This document shows, one piece after another, positions 1 through 10,541 of a DNA stretch of 64,000 bases (the first letter of the stretch is position 1; each line of letters opens with the position of its first letter). The DNA is from Semisulcospira habei (Eukaryota; Mollusca; Gastropoda; Semisulcospiridae). The notes beneath the pieces were generated by a model, which was given only the letters and a program-made list of their open reading frames with translations, was not told the origin of the DNA and made no database searches. The stretch covers positions 182,387,250-182,451,249 of the forward strand of contig BTPG01000001.1 in the NCBI GenBank assembly GCA_036245525.1. The letters run 5' to 3'. The position numbers were made by a program, and so were the translations under genes.

Positions 1-1643
1 GTCCTTTGCAGATGCTCCCCATTTCACTTTTAATATCCTGCGATGGTAGTGTCACTGATGACATCATAAGTCATCGATGAGTGATTTTTAAGACTAAACA
101 TTCTATTTTCACACGACATAACACACTCTTCTTAACATTTTCTAATAAATGACGTCAAAATAACCCGGATTAAAGCATATTTACGAAAAAAGCGCTATGG
201 GGAAAATTTCACGTTTCTTTTGTTGATCAGTATATATCACATGCTCAGAAGTTAATACCAGGGTGGTGGTTTGCACATAAAGTAGCGCTTAGTAGCAGAA
301 GGCTTTCAGAGCTCCAGCTTCCATCCTGGTGCTGCCTTGAGCATCTTGAAATAGATGGATATGTGCACCTCAGAAACACCATACCATGCCATACCATGAT
401 AACCTACAGAAAGTTAACTGCTATGTGTAATTGTACTAAAAGGAGTAGTCACAGTTGAAAAGGTCAAAAAGTGAAAGTACTGAACACATTTGTCACTCAA
501 GCATTAGAATTATATTGCACTGACAATTTCATTTTATATCATTGTATTGTGTATTGAATGAATAAATGATGCTGTGCCAAAGGTTCACACCTCAAAATGG
601 AACAAATGATGAAGATGAAGAGCAAAAAATGAAGAGTTTTCAAAAGCAGACTTATACAGGGCAATGAGGGGTTCATTCCCCTATATGGATCTGCATTTGA
701 AAAGATAACTGCTGCGTGTGTGTTTTGAGATATGAGGTGTTTTGTATGTCTACATGTTGTGTGACGCTTGTAACACAGGACACAGTAAAATGACCAATAA
801 CAAGGAATCAGAAAATAATCTCAACAAACAACCTTGTTAAAATTGCAGAAAGCACTTGCCTATCAAATGGTGCACTGAAGTTCCTGGGCCACTGGTTATA
901 TGATGGGCATACTGTCTACTGTGTCCTGCGTTACAAGTGTCACACACTTTCTCAAAATGCTCTCTCAGTCATGAACAACAATGCAATGAACCAAAAGACC
1001 TCTGTGACTTTATTTGATGTGTCATTTTCTGTTTTAAATATACTGTACTGTGAACAAAAAAAGCAGATTATCCTAAAATTGTGCAATATGGGTACTGTGT
1101 CCCGCATTACAAGTGTCACACACTTTCTGTATCATAAAGAACTGTGCAATGAATTTTTAAAAAAAAACCTTCCTGGTTGGTCATAAGTTTTTTTTGAAGC
1201 GTATCAGACAAATTCTTTACAGCCAAAAGGATCTAAAAGTATGATGAATGACTCTATCGCTCGCTTGTAATGAAGGAGCAAGGACACATCTGTGCCCCAT
1301 ACAAGTTTTCCATATGGTTTCCAGATCAAAATCTATGTTATCACTTGAAACGGTGCAAAACGCATTTGATTTACATCAATGAAGCACATCGTAGTAAAAC
1401 TAATAAAGCAGTTCAAGGAAAATAATATCTATTTCGTTGAATTATGATGACGCTTATAAGCATTCTAATCGCTTGTAATGAAAGTCGTAGCCCCGGACAA
1501 AAATTTTCTACGTAGCTTCACATCGTGGAGTCGCCATTGAGGCATCTCCGTGTACTTCCAGTGTTGTTTTTGAAGTTACTTCCTGCCAAATTTATGGCGA
1601 AGACACTTGCAGTTGGCTCCTTCATTTTACTATCCTTGTTTAA
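1..1643. other. Gene-free DNA with a repeated 29-bp motif
   Basis: I see no convincing gene. The only structure is a motif reading TACTGTGTCC then a variable stretch then TTACAAGTGTCACAC at 918-946 and again at 1093-1121, with an inverted copy at 759-791. This may be the remains of a small inverted-repeat transposon. The short open frames here have no recognisable domain. Confidence 0.5.
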
Positions 1644-2726
1644 CCCTTTGAACCCGGCAAACCACTGTAGCGGTTGGCGGCCTCGTATACCGTTGAACCC
1701 GACAAACCGCTACAGCGGTGTCAGGTGTTTCATATCGCGCGCCCTGTGACGCACGAGCCTCGCTGCGCGTGTGGTGACCTCGCCCTTCACACTGACACAT
1801 CCTGTTTACACTCAGTACACGGCCTGACAGTAGTACGCACGTTCGTCTGTGGTATGCGGTCAACTTTGCGGCGCTAGCGTGGGAATTACGGTCGGAATGG
1901 CGAGTGGATGTCTAGATATTCGGAGTGGTACAATTTTGTGTTTGGAGACATGGTTTCAATAGCAGATATTTTTGATGTATTGGGACATGTGTGCCTACCT
2001 ACCGCTAGGCAGCATAACCACGTGTTGGCAGTGTCAGCTGGAGCGATCGCCATTTGAGGCACTGACAACGGCAATGACTTACAGCTTGATTCTAATGCTG
2101 AATTCGGAGGTTCTAATTGATATTCCGTTTTTTTATGCCACACCTTGGTGCACCTGTAGGTAACTCTGTGGACACCAACGACACACATTGGTCACGTGTA
2201 GTACATGTATAGTCTTTACAACACTGGTACTTCCATCCGATCGTGTACGAGACACAACACAGACACACTGATCATCATTCGATGCCGCTTATTACATGTT
2301 GTCTAGACCGTGGATATACCAAGTGTAAACATTGATATCCGGTGACAAGGTAGGGGTCTTACGTTGTATCGGCATGCTGGAAATGCATGGACACTTATGT
2401 GTCACACTAACAGACACCCTATTTAGTGATGCATGTTAAGTACCAGCGACCTGTCATGCACGAAAGACTTTTTTTTCAAGTTTATTGTCACCTGTCACTA
2501 TTTTTGTCACCAGGCATTACGACACACGTGACACAGTGTGGTCAAATGCATAAAACGGTAGTCCATCCAATTGCAAATCTGTACATATATACCTTTATGG
2601 GGATATCTGTTGTAAAGTATTATTTACAAATATTTTACAGTGCACAAGCATTTTCAACAGAAATTTCTCAGATAAAGTGAGGGCTGAAGGGTATATAGAC
2701 TTCTTATTTACTCAGGGTTCAAAGGG
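1644..2726. mobile_element. piggyBac-type non-autonomous DNA element
   Basis: The element is bounded by perfect 12-bp inverted ends, CCCTTTGAACCC on the left and GGGTTCAAAGGG on the right, and each end abuts a TTAA (1640-1643 and 2727-2730). TTAA duplication with CCC...GGG ends is the signature of the piggyBac superfamily. The 1083-bp interior holds no transposase frame, so it would have to be mobilised in trans. An inner motif (CTACAGCGGT-like) occurs twice near the left end, as expected for sub-terminal repeats. A related 84-bp element lies at 60061-60144. Confidence 0.75.
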
Positions 2727-2730
2727 TTAA

Positions 2731-3644
2731 ACGCTCGTAACGATCGTATTTGATTCAGCCACATGGGTGCACACACCACATTCTCTGTGGCTCACTTTCA
2801 AGCAGAGATCGAAAACGAGGCGCTATCTATAAATAGTATATGCAAATGAGGAAGAAACAGGTCAGCATGCAAGCGACAAAATCTTGCGGTCGAGAGACAC
2901 AACAGGTTACGATCTGGCGCTAAATTTTTCAGACCCTGCTGTTATTAACTACCGAGCAATCGGAAAAATTATAGGATTTTAAATGATTTATATGGATAAA
3001 TAAGTCAGTTTGGAGTGAATGCAAGAGTTTTATTGTGTATAACCCGATTTCAGAAGGCGCTGCCCGGTTGTGCCATTTCTGAGCAGCTTTCAGGTGCTCA
3101 CATTCTTATTTTGAAACACTAAAACCATGCTGTCCAAGAATTTGGCATAACCATTTTAAGTATTTTATTTCTCAAACCATTTTCAAACACAATTGCGCTT
3201 AAAACATGCAATAAAAGACAAAATATTAGGTTTGATATCACTTTTACTAGAGCATGCGTTTTACTGATGAACTTGTGGCACAGTATCAATACATATAACA
3301 AGCATTTCTTGATAGCTCTGCTGAAAGTGTGGTTTGTTGAGGGTAAATTAGACAAAATCATTATTTTTGGCAGCTTAAAAGCGTGATGCGATAGCCCCTA
3401 CTGCGAAAACAAGTAAAAACAAACCTTTCGCTGTGATTTTTTCCCCCCGTGAACCAGCCCTTTCCAGGATAATGGATAGATTAGGTGTAGTTCTTGTTCC
3501 CAACATTTTAGTTAGTTCCAGAAAAACGTTTTGTTGGTGTTGAAACACCTGCAAATTTACACAATTGGACGTTGTGTCCTTTCATCGAGTACTAGTTCGG
3601 GGAGAAAACTCGTATTGGTAAATAAGTGAACCTGGAGGAGTTAC
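2731..3644. other. Gene-free DNA
   Basis: AT-rich sequence between two small DNA transposons. I recognise no gene, RNA or repeat structure in it. Confidence 0.4.
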
Positions 3645-4281
3645 CATAGCTGCCAACCCTCCCGTTTTTTTCGGGAATTTCCGGATTTTTTTTCAAGTCC
3701 CGATTTTCCGTTTTTTTGTACATTTTTCCCGATTTTCAGATTTTCAAGCTTTGTTTTAAAATTCCGAGGCATTTTGGCTTACCGCTCCCGGTCAAGCGCC
3801 TGTAGTTGAGAGCCTGCCGCTATACTGTACCACTAAGCTTTCAGGGACCCACAGACAGTCTTGATTATGCATGCGCAGCAAATTTGCATCCATTCTGTGT
3901 TCCGGTTCCTTCGAAATTGCCCTGGTCTGGAGCACATGCTTAGCGATTTTCACAAGTGTTATTTTCGATTTTCAACAAAATGATGCCTCCAAAGAAGAAG
4001 TGGTTGGTGAAGTTCCATCCAGACTACAAGCGTTCCTTGCATCGATGAATCGAGAAAGGGCTAACACTTTGCCTTTTGTAAAATGTGCCAGGCAGACATA
4101 AACATCGCTGCACAGTAAACCTAGGCGGGCTGACGCGCACTGTGTTTGATTATTCGGCTGGAGCAAGGTGCATACCCCCCCCCCCCCTCCCCCCGTTTGA
4201 TTTTTCGGCACCTGGAGGCAAGGGCTAGCGTCGTGGAGGCCGCAGCTCAGGATTTTTGTTGCCTCAAGGTTGGCAGCTATG
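3645..4281. mobile_element. Small inverted-repeat DNA element (MITE)
   Basis: Perfect 14-bp inverted ends (CATAGCTGCCAACC and its complement at 4268-4281) are flanked by a 6-bp direct repeat AGTTAC (3639-3644 and 4282-4287). If the outermost base pair is placed outside the element, the flank match becomes 7 of 8, so a hAT-like 8-bp duplication is also possible. The 637-bp interior is rich in CCCGATTTT-like runs near the left end and encodes no transposase. Confidence 0.7.
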
Positions 4282-4514
4282 AGTTACAACTACAAGCCTA
4301 TGTCTATACTGATATATTTTAATGATATCGGTGCAGGTGAACGCTTTAGCTCTTTCAGGCACCAATTTAGTTTTATAGGCTTTTATGTTTTCGCAAGAAA
4401 TGTCCGGTCATTTTTCATGTGCACGACAAGCACCCATTTCCAAACTCTTTAGTAGGGTAATAAAAGACAGGGAGGGAGCTTGTTGCCAAGTCATCAGTGG
4501 CGCCTCAACGGTTG

Positions 4515-4920
4515 GCAAGACTACGGGATATAGATAGATAGATAGAAAAGACAGGTCCCACCCAGGTATGCATCCTGTCATTTTGGTCCCTAATGGACAA
4601 ACGGACGGATGATGGATAGATGACACTTGTCAAACTGGCTGGCTGGCTGGAGAGAGAGGATGGATGGATGGCAGTCTGGGTGGACAGACGGGTGGAAGGA
4701 TGGGTGGGTGGATGGATGGATGACAGTCTAACTGGCTGATTGGCTGGAGACACAGAGTTTGGGGTTGGGGGAGGGGGGGGGGGAGAGAGAGAGCATGCAC
4801 TATTTATTTGTGAAATGGGCATAAAAATAAGTTTTTGAATGTTTGTGTATATGGCTGGATGGATGGGTGAATGGATGACAGTCTGGCTGGCTGGAGAGAG
4901 AGAGAGAGGAGAGAGAGAAT
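4515..4920. repeat. Tetranucleotide and GA simple repeats
   Basis: Degenerate GGAT/TGGC tetranucleotide runs, a G-tract near 4763 and GA runs near 4780 and 4895. Proline/serine-rich frames on the reverse strand here are products of the repeat and not genes. Confidence 0.8.
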
Positions 4921-5007
4921 GTTTTATTTATCTGTGGTAAGGGCAATTAACATCCACAGATACGTATGTGTGACCATTGTGTTCCCTCTCATTCATTCAT
5001 GACCACG

Positions 5008-5056
5008 GTGAGATGGCCTTAGTCGCCTGCTCGGCGTTAAACCCAAATAACTAACT
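5008..5056 (+). mobile_element. 3'-end fragment of the I-type LINE (or a SINE sharing its tail)
   Basis: The segment matches the last ~50 bases of the full LINE at 25357-31359, including GCCTGCTCGGCGTTAAACCC and the AACT tail. Only the 3' end is present. A target duplication is not clear here (CTCTCAT is shared by the two sides), and the upstream 100 bases may be a SINE body carrying the same tail. Confidence 0.6.
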
Positions 5057-5369
5057 CTCATGATAGTCCCATTTTGGTCTCATACAAAGGTCGCATCGAC
5101 ATTGCAGCACTGTCTCATCGGTCTTTTGAGGATGAGCTCGTGTAAGCCAGTGCTGCTATGGCACAGCAACCTTTGCTTTGTGACAGTCACATTTTGGTCT
5201 CATTCAAAGGTCGCATAGATGTCACAGTACGATCTCATAGGTCTTCAGAGAAGAGCTCAAAAGGGCTATTCATGGGCAGTTGCCGCGATGTGGTGTCGAG
5301 CCCGATGTAAATGTAACTCTTTGAAAAGACCAGGACCATAAAGGAACGCTGTTTCCACATTGCAATGGT

Positions 5370-5375
5370 CCCATG
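5370..5375. other. Polinton target-site duplication, left copy
   Basis: CCCATG immediately before the left inverted repeat. The identical hexamer follows the right inverted repeat at 24944-24949. A 6-bp duplication is the standard Polinton/Maverick integration footprint. Confidence 0.9.
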
Positions 5376-5620
5376 AGAGAATGAGAATATGAGAGGAATT
5401 GGACAATTTTTGTTTACTCCATAATTTTACGATTTTTGCTAACAAACTTTGTAATGATCACGCCGCCCATATTTCCAGAAATGTTAGTATTAAAACAGCG
5501 CCCCGGCAAGCTTGCCTAACATACCGGCCGCTGCTGCATTATTATTTTAACAATCACTCTTTTATGTACCTCTCAGCAGAGTAATACCAACAGGGGGTTA
5601 ACACCCTGAGTTAATTAATC
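5376..5620 (+). repeat. Polinton left terminal inverted repeat
   Basis: 245 bp, matching the right end 24698-24943 in inverted orientation with only scattered mismatches and a few indels. Matching stops abruptly after TTAATTAATC at 5611-5620. The repeat starts with AG as in known Polintons. The two ends differ slightly, for example in the T-run near 5407, which shows the copies have drifted since insertion. Confidence 0.95.
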
Positions 5621-6017
5621 TATTGATGATGTAAACATTTACACACTAAAATGCAGTAAATCAGCGTCCATTTGCCTAGCTTATGTGTGACGTATTGCGG
5701 GAATTTCCGATTTGGTTATAGGCAAAACATCATACAGCAGTTACATCCCTTATAAATCTTTTTTTAGCCCGCTTACCGCTTTCGCCGCTCACATTTTTTA
5801 GAAAAGAGATACACAATTACTCGCTTATCTATAACAACCCACTAAAACAAGGTTAATATGACTACTAACAATGTTCACAGCTCAATCGGTTGTATGATTA
5901 GTTAGCGCTACAGACCTGCAAATCAAACAATACAGAACCAGTCTGCAAATGCATTGCACCACGTCCGGTTTCGTATCGATCTTATATTTAAGTACGTAAG
6001 AATAACTACATTGTCTT

Positions 6018-6231
6018 GGGCCGAGGTTGGCCTGGTGGTTTCGGCCCCGTTACACATGTACCGAGTAAATCTTGGTGCAATTTACTCAGTACGTGTGTGC
6101 GTGGGATCGAATCACCTCGGGGAATCTCAAAATTTTCTTTTCGGTAAACGTCTGAGCTGTGAGATTCCCATCTGGGGGTGCGACGATCAAATAATTATCA
6201 GAAGAAATATAAGACCAGATAAATAAATAAT
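6018..6231 (+). mobile_element. tRNA-derived SINE
   Basis: The head at 6021-6120 has pol III promoter boxes: an A box TTGGCCTGGTGG (from 6027) and a B box GATCGAATC (6105-6113). The first and last seven bases of the head, CCGAGGT and ACCTCGG, pair like an acceptor stem. The head is about 100 nt, too long for an ordinary tRNA, and is followed by ~100 bases of unrelated body and an ATAA-type tail near 6218-6231. It lies inside the left, gene-free arm of the Polinton. I could not find a clear target duplication. Confidence 0.6.
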
Positions 6232-6299
6232 TAACTGTAGGACCTAGAGTAAACAAATTACCGGGCCGGCAAATAAATAAAACAAATTGTGTGCACACG

Positions 6300-6395
6300 G
6301 GTAAGGGTGGGGGGGGGGGGGTGGGTATGGGTGGTGGGGGGTATGGGTGATGGGGGGGGGGGTATGGGTACGGGTGGTGGGGGTGGGGTGTGTGT
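6300..6395. repeat. G-rich simple repeat
   Basis: Runs of GGGTATGGGTG and long G-tracts, probably able to form G-quadruplexes. Frames read through it (poly-Pro/Gly) are repeat artefacts. Confidence 0.85.
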
Positions 6396-6407
6396 GTCTT
6401 ACCTTGT

Positions 6408-6512
6408 CCCGTCTGGGCGACGGATCGCCAATCCGATTTCCAATGCCTCTTCAAGAGAGGCAAGTGTGAATCTCTCTTGAAAAGGCCATTGGAAATTGGA
6501 TAAACAGATGGG
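6408..6512. repeat. Short fold-back hairpin element
   Basis: The two halves are complementary: ATCCGATTTCCAATGCCTCT on the left pairs with CTCTCTTGA...CCATTGGAAATTGGAT on the right, around a loop AAGTGTGAAT. The outermost bases CCCGTCTG and CAGATGGG also pair approximately. It looks like a tiny fold-back MITE. Confidence 0.6.
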
Positions 6513-6754
6513 ATTTTTGTTTAAAAAGTTTATTAAGGTGTTTGCTTTTAATAACCCATGGCTCATATGATATCAGCTTTAATCTGTGCCACGCTATCAC
6601 TTCCATGCTAGACGGAACACAGAGTTAAATGATTCTGTTTACAAGGACCTATCTCATGCGATCACTAAGTGCACAGTTGTGTGTACACAGCCGTATGTGA
6701 CAGTATCGCGTGTCATACCACTAAAATGCGGATCGGAGTCTAAAATATTCATGT

Positions 6755-7105
6755 ATTCTGAATAAAGATTTTGTGTGTATGTGTTTGACTGTGGGTATGT
6801 GTGTGTTAGTGCATGTCTGTGTATGTTTGAGTGTATATGTATGTGTATATGTGTATGTTTGAGTGCATGTGTGAATGCATGTATGTGTCTGTTTACGTGC
6901 GTATGTGTGTTTACGTGTGTGTGTGTCTGTGTGTGTTTATGCGCGCGCGTGTGTATATATATATATATAGAGAGATTAGTGTTAGAGATAAGAAAAAGGA
7001 TATTACAAAAACATTTTTTGTAACCATTGACTCTGTGTCAATACTCCAAAACAGTAATAATAATAATAACCAATAGTAATAATAACCACACACACACACA
7101 AAAAC
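6755..7105. repeat. TG-rich, AT, AAT and CA microsatellites
   Basis: Interrupted TGTGTA/TGTATG tract to about 6955, then TATA repeats, an AAT run near 7055 and a CA run near 7087. Frames over this tract are not genes. The following 250 bases (7130-7370) are AT-rich with repeated ACTTATAAG-like words and no gene. Confidence 0.85.
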
Positions 7106-7360
7106 CCATCGTTATATGCACTTGATAACAATTTTTTTTAAAGTTACCTACAGATACTTGATAACAAATTTTCAAAGTCTCCTATAACTGACAAATTGCT
7201 TTTCAGGTAACTTTTTAAATTCTTATAAATTAGTTGGCATAAATTATTATAAGTTAGTTGACACAAGAACATATAAGTGTCATAAAATAAGAACTTATAA
7301 TTTCTTATAAGAACTTGAACATAAACAACTTGTAAGTTCTTGACTTAAGTCACAACTTAC

Positions 7361-8199
7361 TCAAATTTGATAAGATACAAGGACAACAAAAAAACTTTTT
7401 TTTAAGTAATAGTCTGGTGGTGGAGCTGATGGGGCTAAATAATCAGGCACAAGTGGTGTAAATGATGTGTCATCTCTCTGCAAAGCATATGACAAAAATA
7501 TTGATTGATTACCTAATCTGATTTTTATTTGTTTAAAAGACTGTGTAATTTCTCTGTGGTTTCCTTTACACCAATCTGTTTTCCCATCTCTAAAAGACTG
7601 GCCTTCAGTTCTTCAACATTCACGGGGGATTGACTCCGCATTTTATTCTGTATTTCTGACTTCTGTTTTTTGTAATTGTTCAAATCATCCTGCACTCTCT
7701 TAAATTCAATATCATCAATAAAATTATCATCTAATGCCTTACTTATAATAAGTTTCATACTGCTAAGTTTAGCACCTGCGAGCGTACTCAATGCTTCATG
7801 TTTCTGTAATTTCGTATGAAATCTCTTGTTAATGCCTTCCAAAGCAAAGCATGCCAGTCCTGTGGCAATGCTAGCTCCTTCAAGTCCAATTCCAATTAAA
7901 CTGCCAATTCCAGTAGCAATCAGTGCAATACCTCCTGCAGATAATCCAGCTGAAACCATACCAACAGCCATGGATGTGTTTTGAACAGAATTGAAAACTG
8001 TCTTATACCGTCTTTTACATCTGGAGTATTTTGCCTCTTCTCCCTCCAAATATTTAATTGCTTCTGTAATATTATTTAATCGGAATGCGTCTGCCTGTAA
8101 TGTTTTATCTGTTGCAATTGGCACATGTGGATCAGGCGTCACAAGTGTCTCAGTCAGAGTAGGCGCATGCGGTTATAGTTGTGGATACAAGTTCACCAT
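7361..8199 (-). pseudogene. Polinton membrane-segment protein with late-domain-like tail
   Basis: I do not recognise a named family. The main open frame (7525-8142) encodes a charged N-terminus, a long glycine-rich hydrophobic stretch (roughly residues 55-100, VGMVSAGLSAGG and onward) likely to insert in membranes, then a charged, probably helical C-terminus. The likely true start is ATG at 8199, which has the shared A-rich leader (GAATAAAAAAA) and is in the same frame, but codon 9 is a stop. Past the stop at 7525, a different frame continues for about 50 residues and ends with PSAPPPDYY, then stops at 7361. A one-base shift near 7528 would join them, or the tail may be a separate small gene. 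The PSAP and PPDY motifs resemble viral budding motifs. Function unknown; virion membrane interaction is inference. Confidence 0.55.
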
Positions 8200-8228
8200 T
8201 TTTTTTATTCAGAAATATTTTTATTTAT

Positions 8229-9045
8229 TTAATCAGCGATTACATTTTGCAACTCGTCAAGAGTATATAATTTGTTAGCATAATAAAATGAAACAAGATC
8301 AATGTGTTCTAGTTTTATGTAATTTAGAAAAACGAAAGTTGTTTTATCTATTACTATCTTGACAGCTGGAATACTGCTCGAAACCTCAATATCTGTGCCT
8401 TTCCTAATAACAATAAAGACCTTTGATGATTCTGCCACTGTTTCATCCCATGTAAGTTTGATTCCCTGTGCGATATCTGTTTCTTTGGTAACATTTAAAG
8501 ATCTCATGATAATTTCAAATACTATTGTCACTTCTCTTGCAATGGTACAGTTTGCTGGCATAAACACAACAGAAGTATCTGATCTTCCTTTTCTATGTGT
8601 AAGGAGATACCGTCGTCTCTCATATTCTTGTACCTTCAGCTTTTCTCTGCTATTGTTGTCTGGGGCAAAACTTGGAACAAGGCTTACAATCAGCGGCCCA
8701 GAGTTAACAACCTTCCTAAACACTAAGGCATCATCAGTGTATACATAAGGACTAATAAATTCCAACTTTATATCCCAATCAATTGTTGTTGGCGGTGTAG
8801 GCACAGGCGGCACAAGCGAAATAGGTACAGTAACATCACGCAGCTGACCAAGTTTAGGAATCGGTCTTTCACCGTCTTTCATGTCATCGATTAATTTCCT
8901 CTTGTACATGCCAGTCGAATCAAGTTCAAAACCATACACTTCCCCCACTTCCCCCTCTTTTTCAAAATCCTGCACGTCAGCCAAATCTTTCAACTCTGTT
9001 ACTGGACACAACTGGAATAATTCTCGGCTTTGGACCAGCACTCAT
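8229..9045 (-). pseudogene. Conserved-looking Polinton protein of unknown function
   Basis: About 270 residues, acidic near the N-terminus with a Pro-rich linker (VPPVPTPPT) around residue 80, then beta-rich sequence with hydrophobic strands and no transmembrane segment. I do not recognise a domain. A structural or virion role is possible from its place among capsid-type genes, but that is inference only. The A-rich leader TTTATAAAA sits right before ATG at 9045, yet that ATG is out of frame with the long frame, which is preceded by an in-frame stop; a one-base indel within the first codons is the simplest explanation. Its stop lies only about 30 bases from the next reverse-strand gene. Confidence 0.55.
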
Positions 9046-9560
9046 TTTTATAAACAAAAATAAAATTATTTAACTTCCAACACAACACTAAAATCCTGCA
9101 TTACAACTTGTTTGTCATCTTGATTAGTTACAGATATACACAGTGACTCAAAGAAACTAGAACCTAATTTCTTAAACTGCAAATTAGGAAATCTAGCAGC
9201 AACACTTCCCAATAGGGAGCAGTTCCAGTCGATAAGCATCTCAACAAAGTTGAAGGCTTTCCATTGTGAACATTTTCAGTTGTGTTTAGTTCTTTCAAAT
9301 GAACATTTAATACTGTGTGTACTGCCAAATGGACAGGATATCTTCCAGTTATTATATCTTTTTTTGGCTTTAAAAGTTTTTCATTTACATTATCTTCCTC
9401 AATTTTTTCATTATCTAATGACCAATCTTCGTCGTAGTTTTTTTAAAAAAAAATTCTAATTTTTGTTTGTATTTTTTGTTTAAAAAACCAAGTAGTATTA
9501 AAAGTCTGTTAATAAATAATTACCATTTTTCGGAAATTCTAACGTAACAAGTAAGTTAGC

Positions 9561-9573
9561 TGGATTTAAAGTT
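9561..9573. other. Target duplication of SINE copy 1
   Basis: TGGATTTAAAGTT, repeated exactly at 9958-9970. Confidence 0.85.
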
Positions 9574-9957
9574 TCCCCACCCGGGTCTGCCCTGGGGGAC
9601 TTGGGTGGGGTTAGGTATTTTTTAGTTCCCAGGGTCACCCTGGTCAGCCCCACAGGGTGGGTTTTTCTCTCTATTCTGGGGCATGTGTTTCTGTCTACCC
9701 TTTGTCCATTTACCTGTATTTGCCTTTTTAAAACTCTCCCTACTGTCTGCACTGCCTGTAGCTCTTGATATTGGATGTGTGTTGCTAAATGGTCTTGGCT
9801 TTATTTAGGCCCCATGTGTTAGGTTTATTTAATGTATTTGACCGGCTGGCGACATACATTCAATGTTCTGTTTAGTTTTTTTTTTCACAAGCAGTGCAGG
9901 CACGTCCTGAGAAAGCCTTGTTGCTGTCGGGACGTTAAGCAATGTACAATCAATCTA
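9574..9957 (+). mobile_element. CAAT-tailed SINE, copy 1
   Basis: 384 bp beginning with the CCCCACCCGGGTCTG head and ending TGTACAATCAATC. Flanked by an exact 13-bp target duplication. It interrupts the minor-capsid-like Polinton gene. Seven full-length copies of this family occur in the window, all starting at the same base, so they are complete SINE-type units and not truncated LINEs. No clear A/B box is visible. Confidence 0.85.
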
Positions 9958-10241
9958 TGGATTTAAAGTTGCTTTAATTTTAAATTTACTTTGAAACCAT
10001 TCAGCTATAGTAAAAAAGTCATAATACCCAGGCCATAATTTTAAAATGGAAACAGCCTCCATAATCCGCATACTCCTCATAATCCCACGTGCATAATAAT
10101 TATTATCTTCTACATTAAACCACTTTACAGTGTAGAACATTTCATGGATAGCTACAGTCTTGTTACCATCTCGATTATCAATTACATTAGTTAACCACAC
10201 TGGTTTGCTTGTGTCAATATTTGTTAAAGTTATAAACATTT

Positions 10242-10541
10242 TTATTCAGCTATAGTACAAAAGTCATAATACCCAGGCCATAATTTTAAAATGGAAACAG
10301 CCTCCATAATCCCCATACTCCTCATAATCCCACGTGCATAATAATTATTATCTTCTACATTAAACCACTTTACAGTGTAGAACATTTCATGGATAGCTAC
10401 AGTCTTGTTACCATCTTGAGTATCAATTACATTACTTAACCACACTGGTTTGCTTGTGTCAATATTTGTTAAAGTTATAAACATTTTTATTATCTCATAA
10501 AAAAGAAGGATGGAATTTAAATCACCAACAAGTGTAAACAC
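10242..10541 (-). pseudogene. Tandem duplicate of the minor-capsid-like gene 5' half
   Basis: This ~243-bp unit (10242-10484) is nearly identical to the leader and first ~80 codons of the gene at 10239, including its own AATAAAA leader before ATG at 10484. It ends exactly where the downstream copy begins (TIAE codons). Only a few substitutions separate the copies, so the duplication is recent. The duplicate has no C-terminal half and so is a fragment. Confidence 0.75.

Larger units (their letters stand above)
9066..10239 (-). pseudogene. Polinton minor-capsid-like protein, split by a SINE
   Basis: The N-terminal part (9955-10239, begins MFITLTNIDTSKPVWL) is preceded by the shared leader GAATAAAA. 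A SINE (9574-9957) interrupts the gene. The frame resumes at 9573-9498 (LLVTLEFPKNG), then breaks, and a C-terminal part is readable at about 9066-9240, ending in VVLEVK. Beta-strand-rich, no membrane segment, roughly 250 residues if whole. In related elements a protein of this size next to the major capsid gene is usually the single-jelly-roll minor capsid (penton) protein; I assign it on that basis with limited certainty. The 5' half is duplicated in tandem just upstream. Confidence 0.5.

Noticed and set aside
4505..4822. Pro/Ser-rich reverse frame of 105 codons
   Set aside because: Translation of GGAT/GA simple repeats.
4985..5060. Independent target-duplicated LINE insertion
   Set aside because: The tail is clear, but the flanking match (CTCTCAT) is short and the left flank has its own ATTC repeats, so the event's limits are not established.
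6021..6120. Functional tRNA gene
   Set aside because: The boxes are tRNA-like, but the length is ~100 nt, no proper anticodon arm is evident and a SINE body with a tail follows.
6086..6463. Pro/His-rich reverse frame of 125 codons
   Set aside because: Translation of the G-rich simple repeat next to the SINE.
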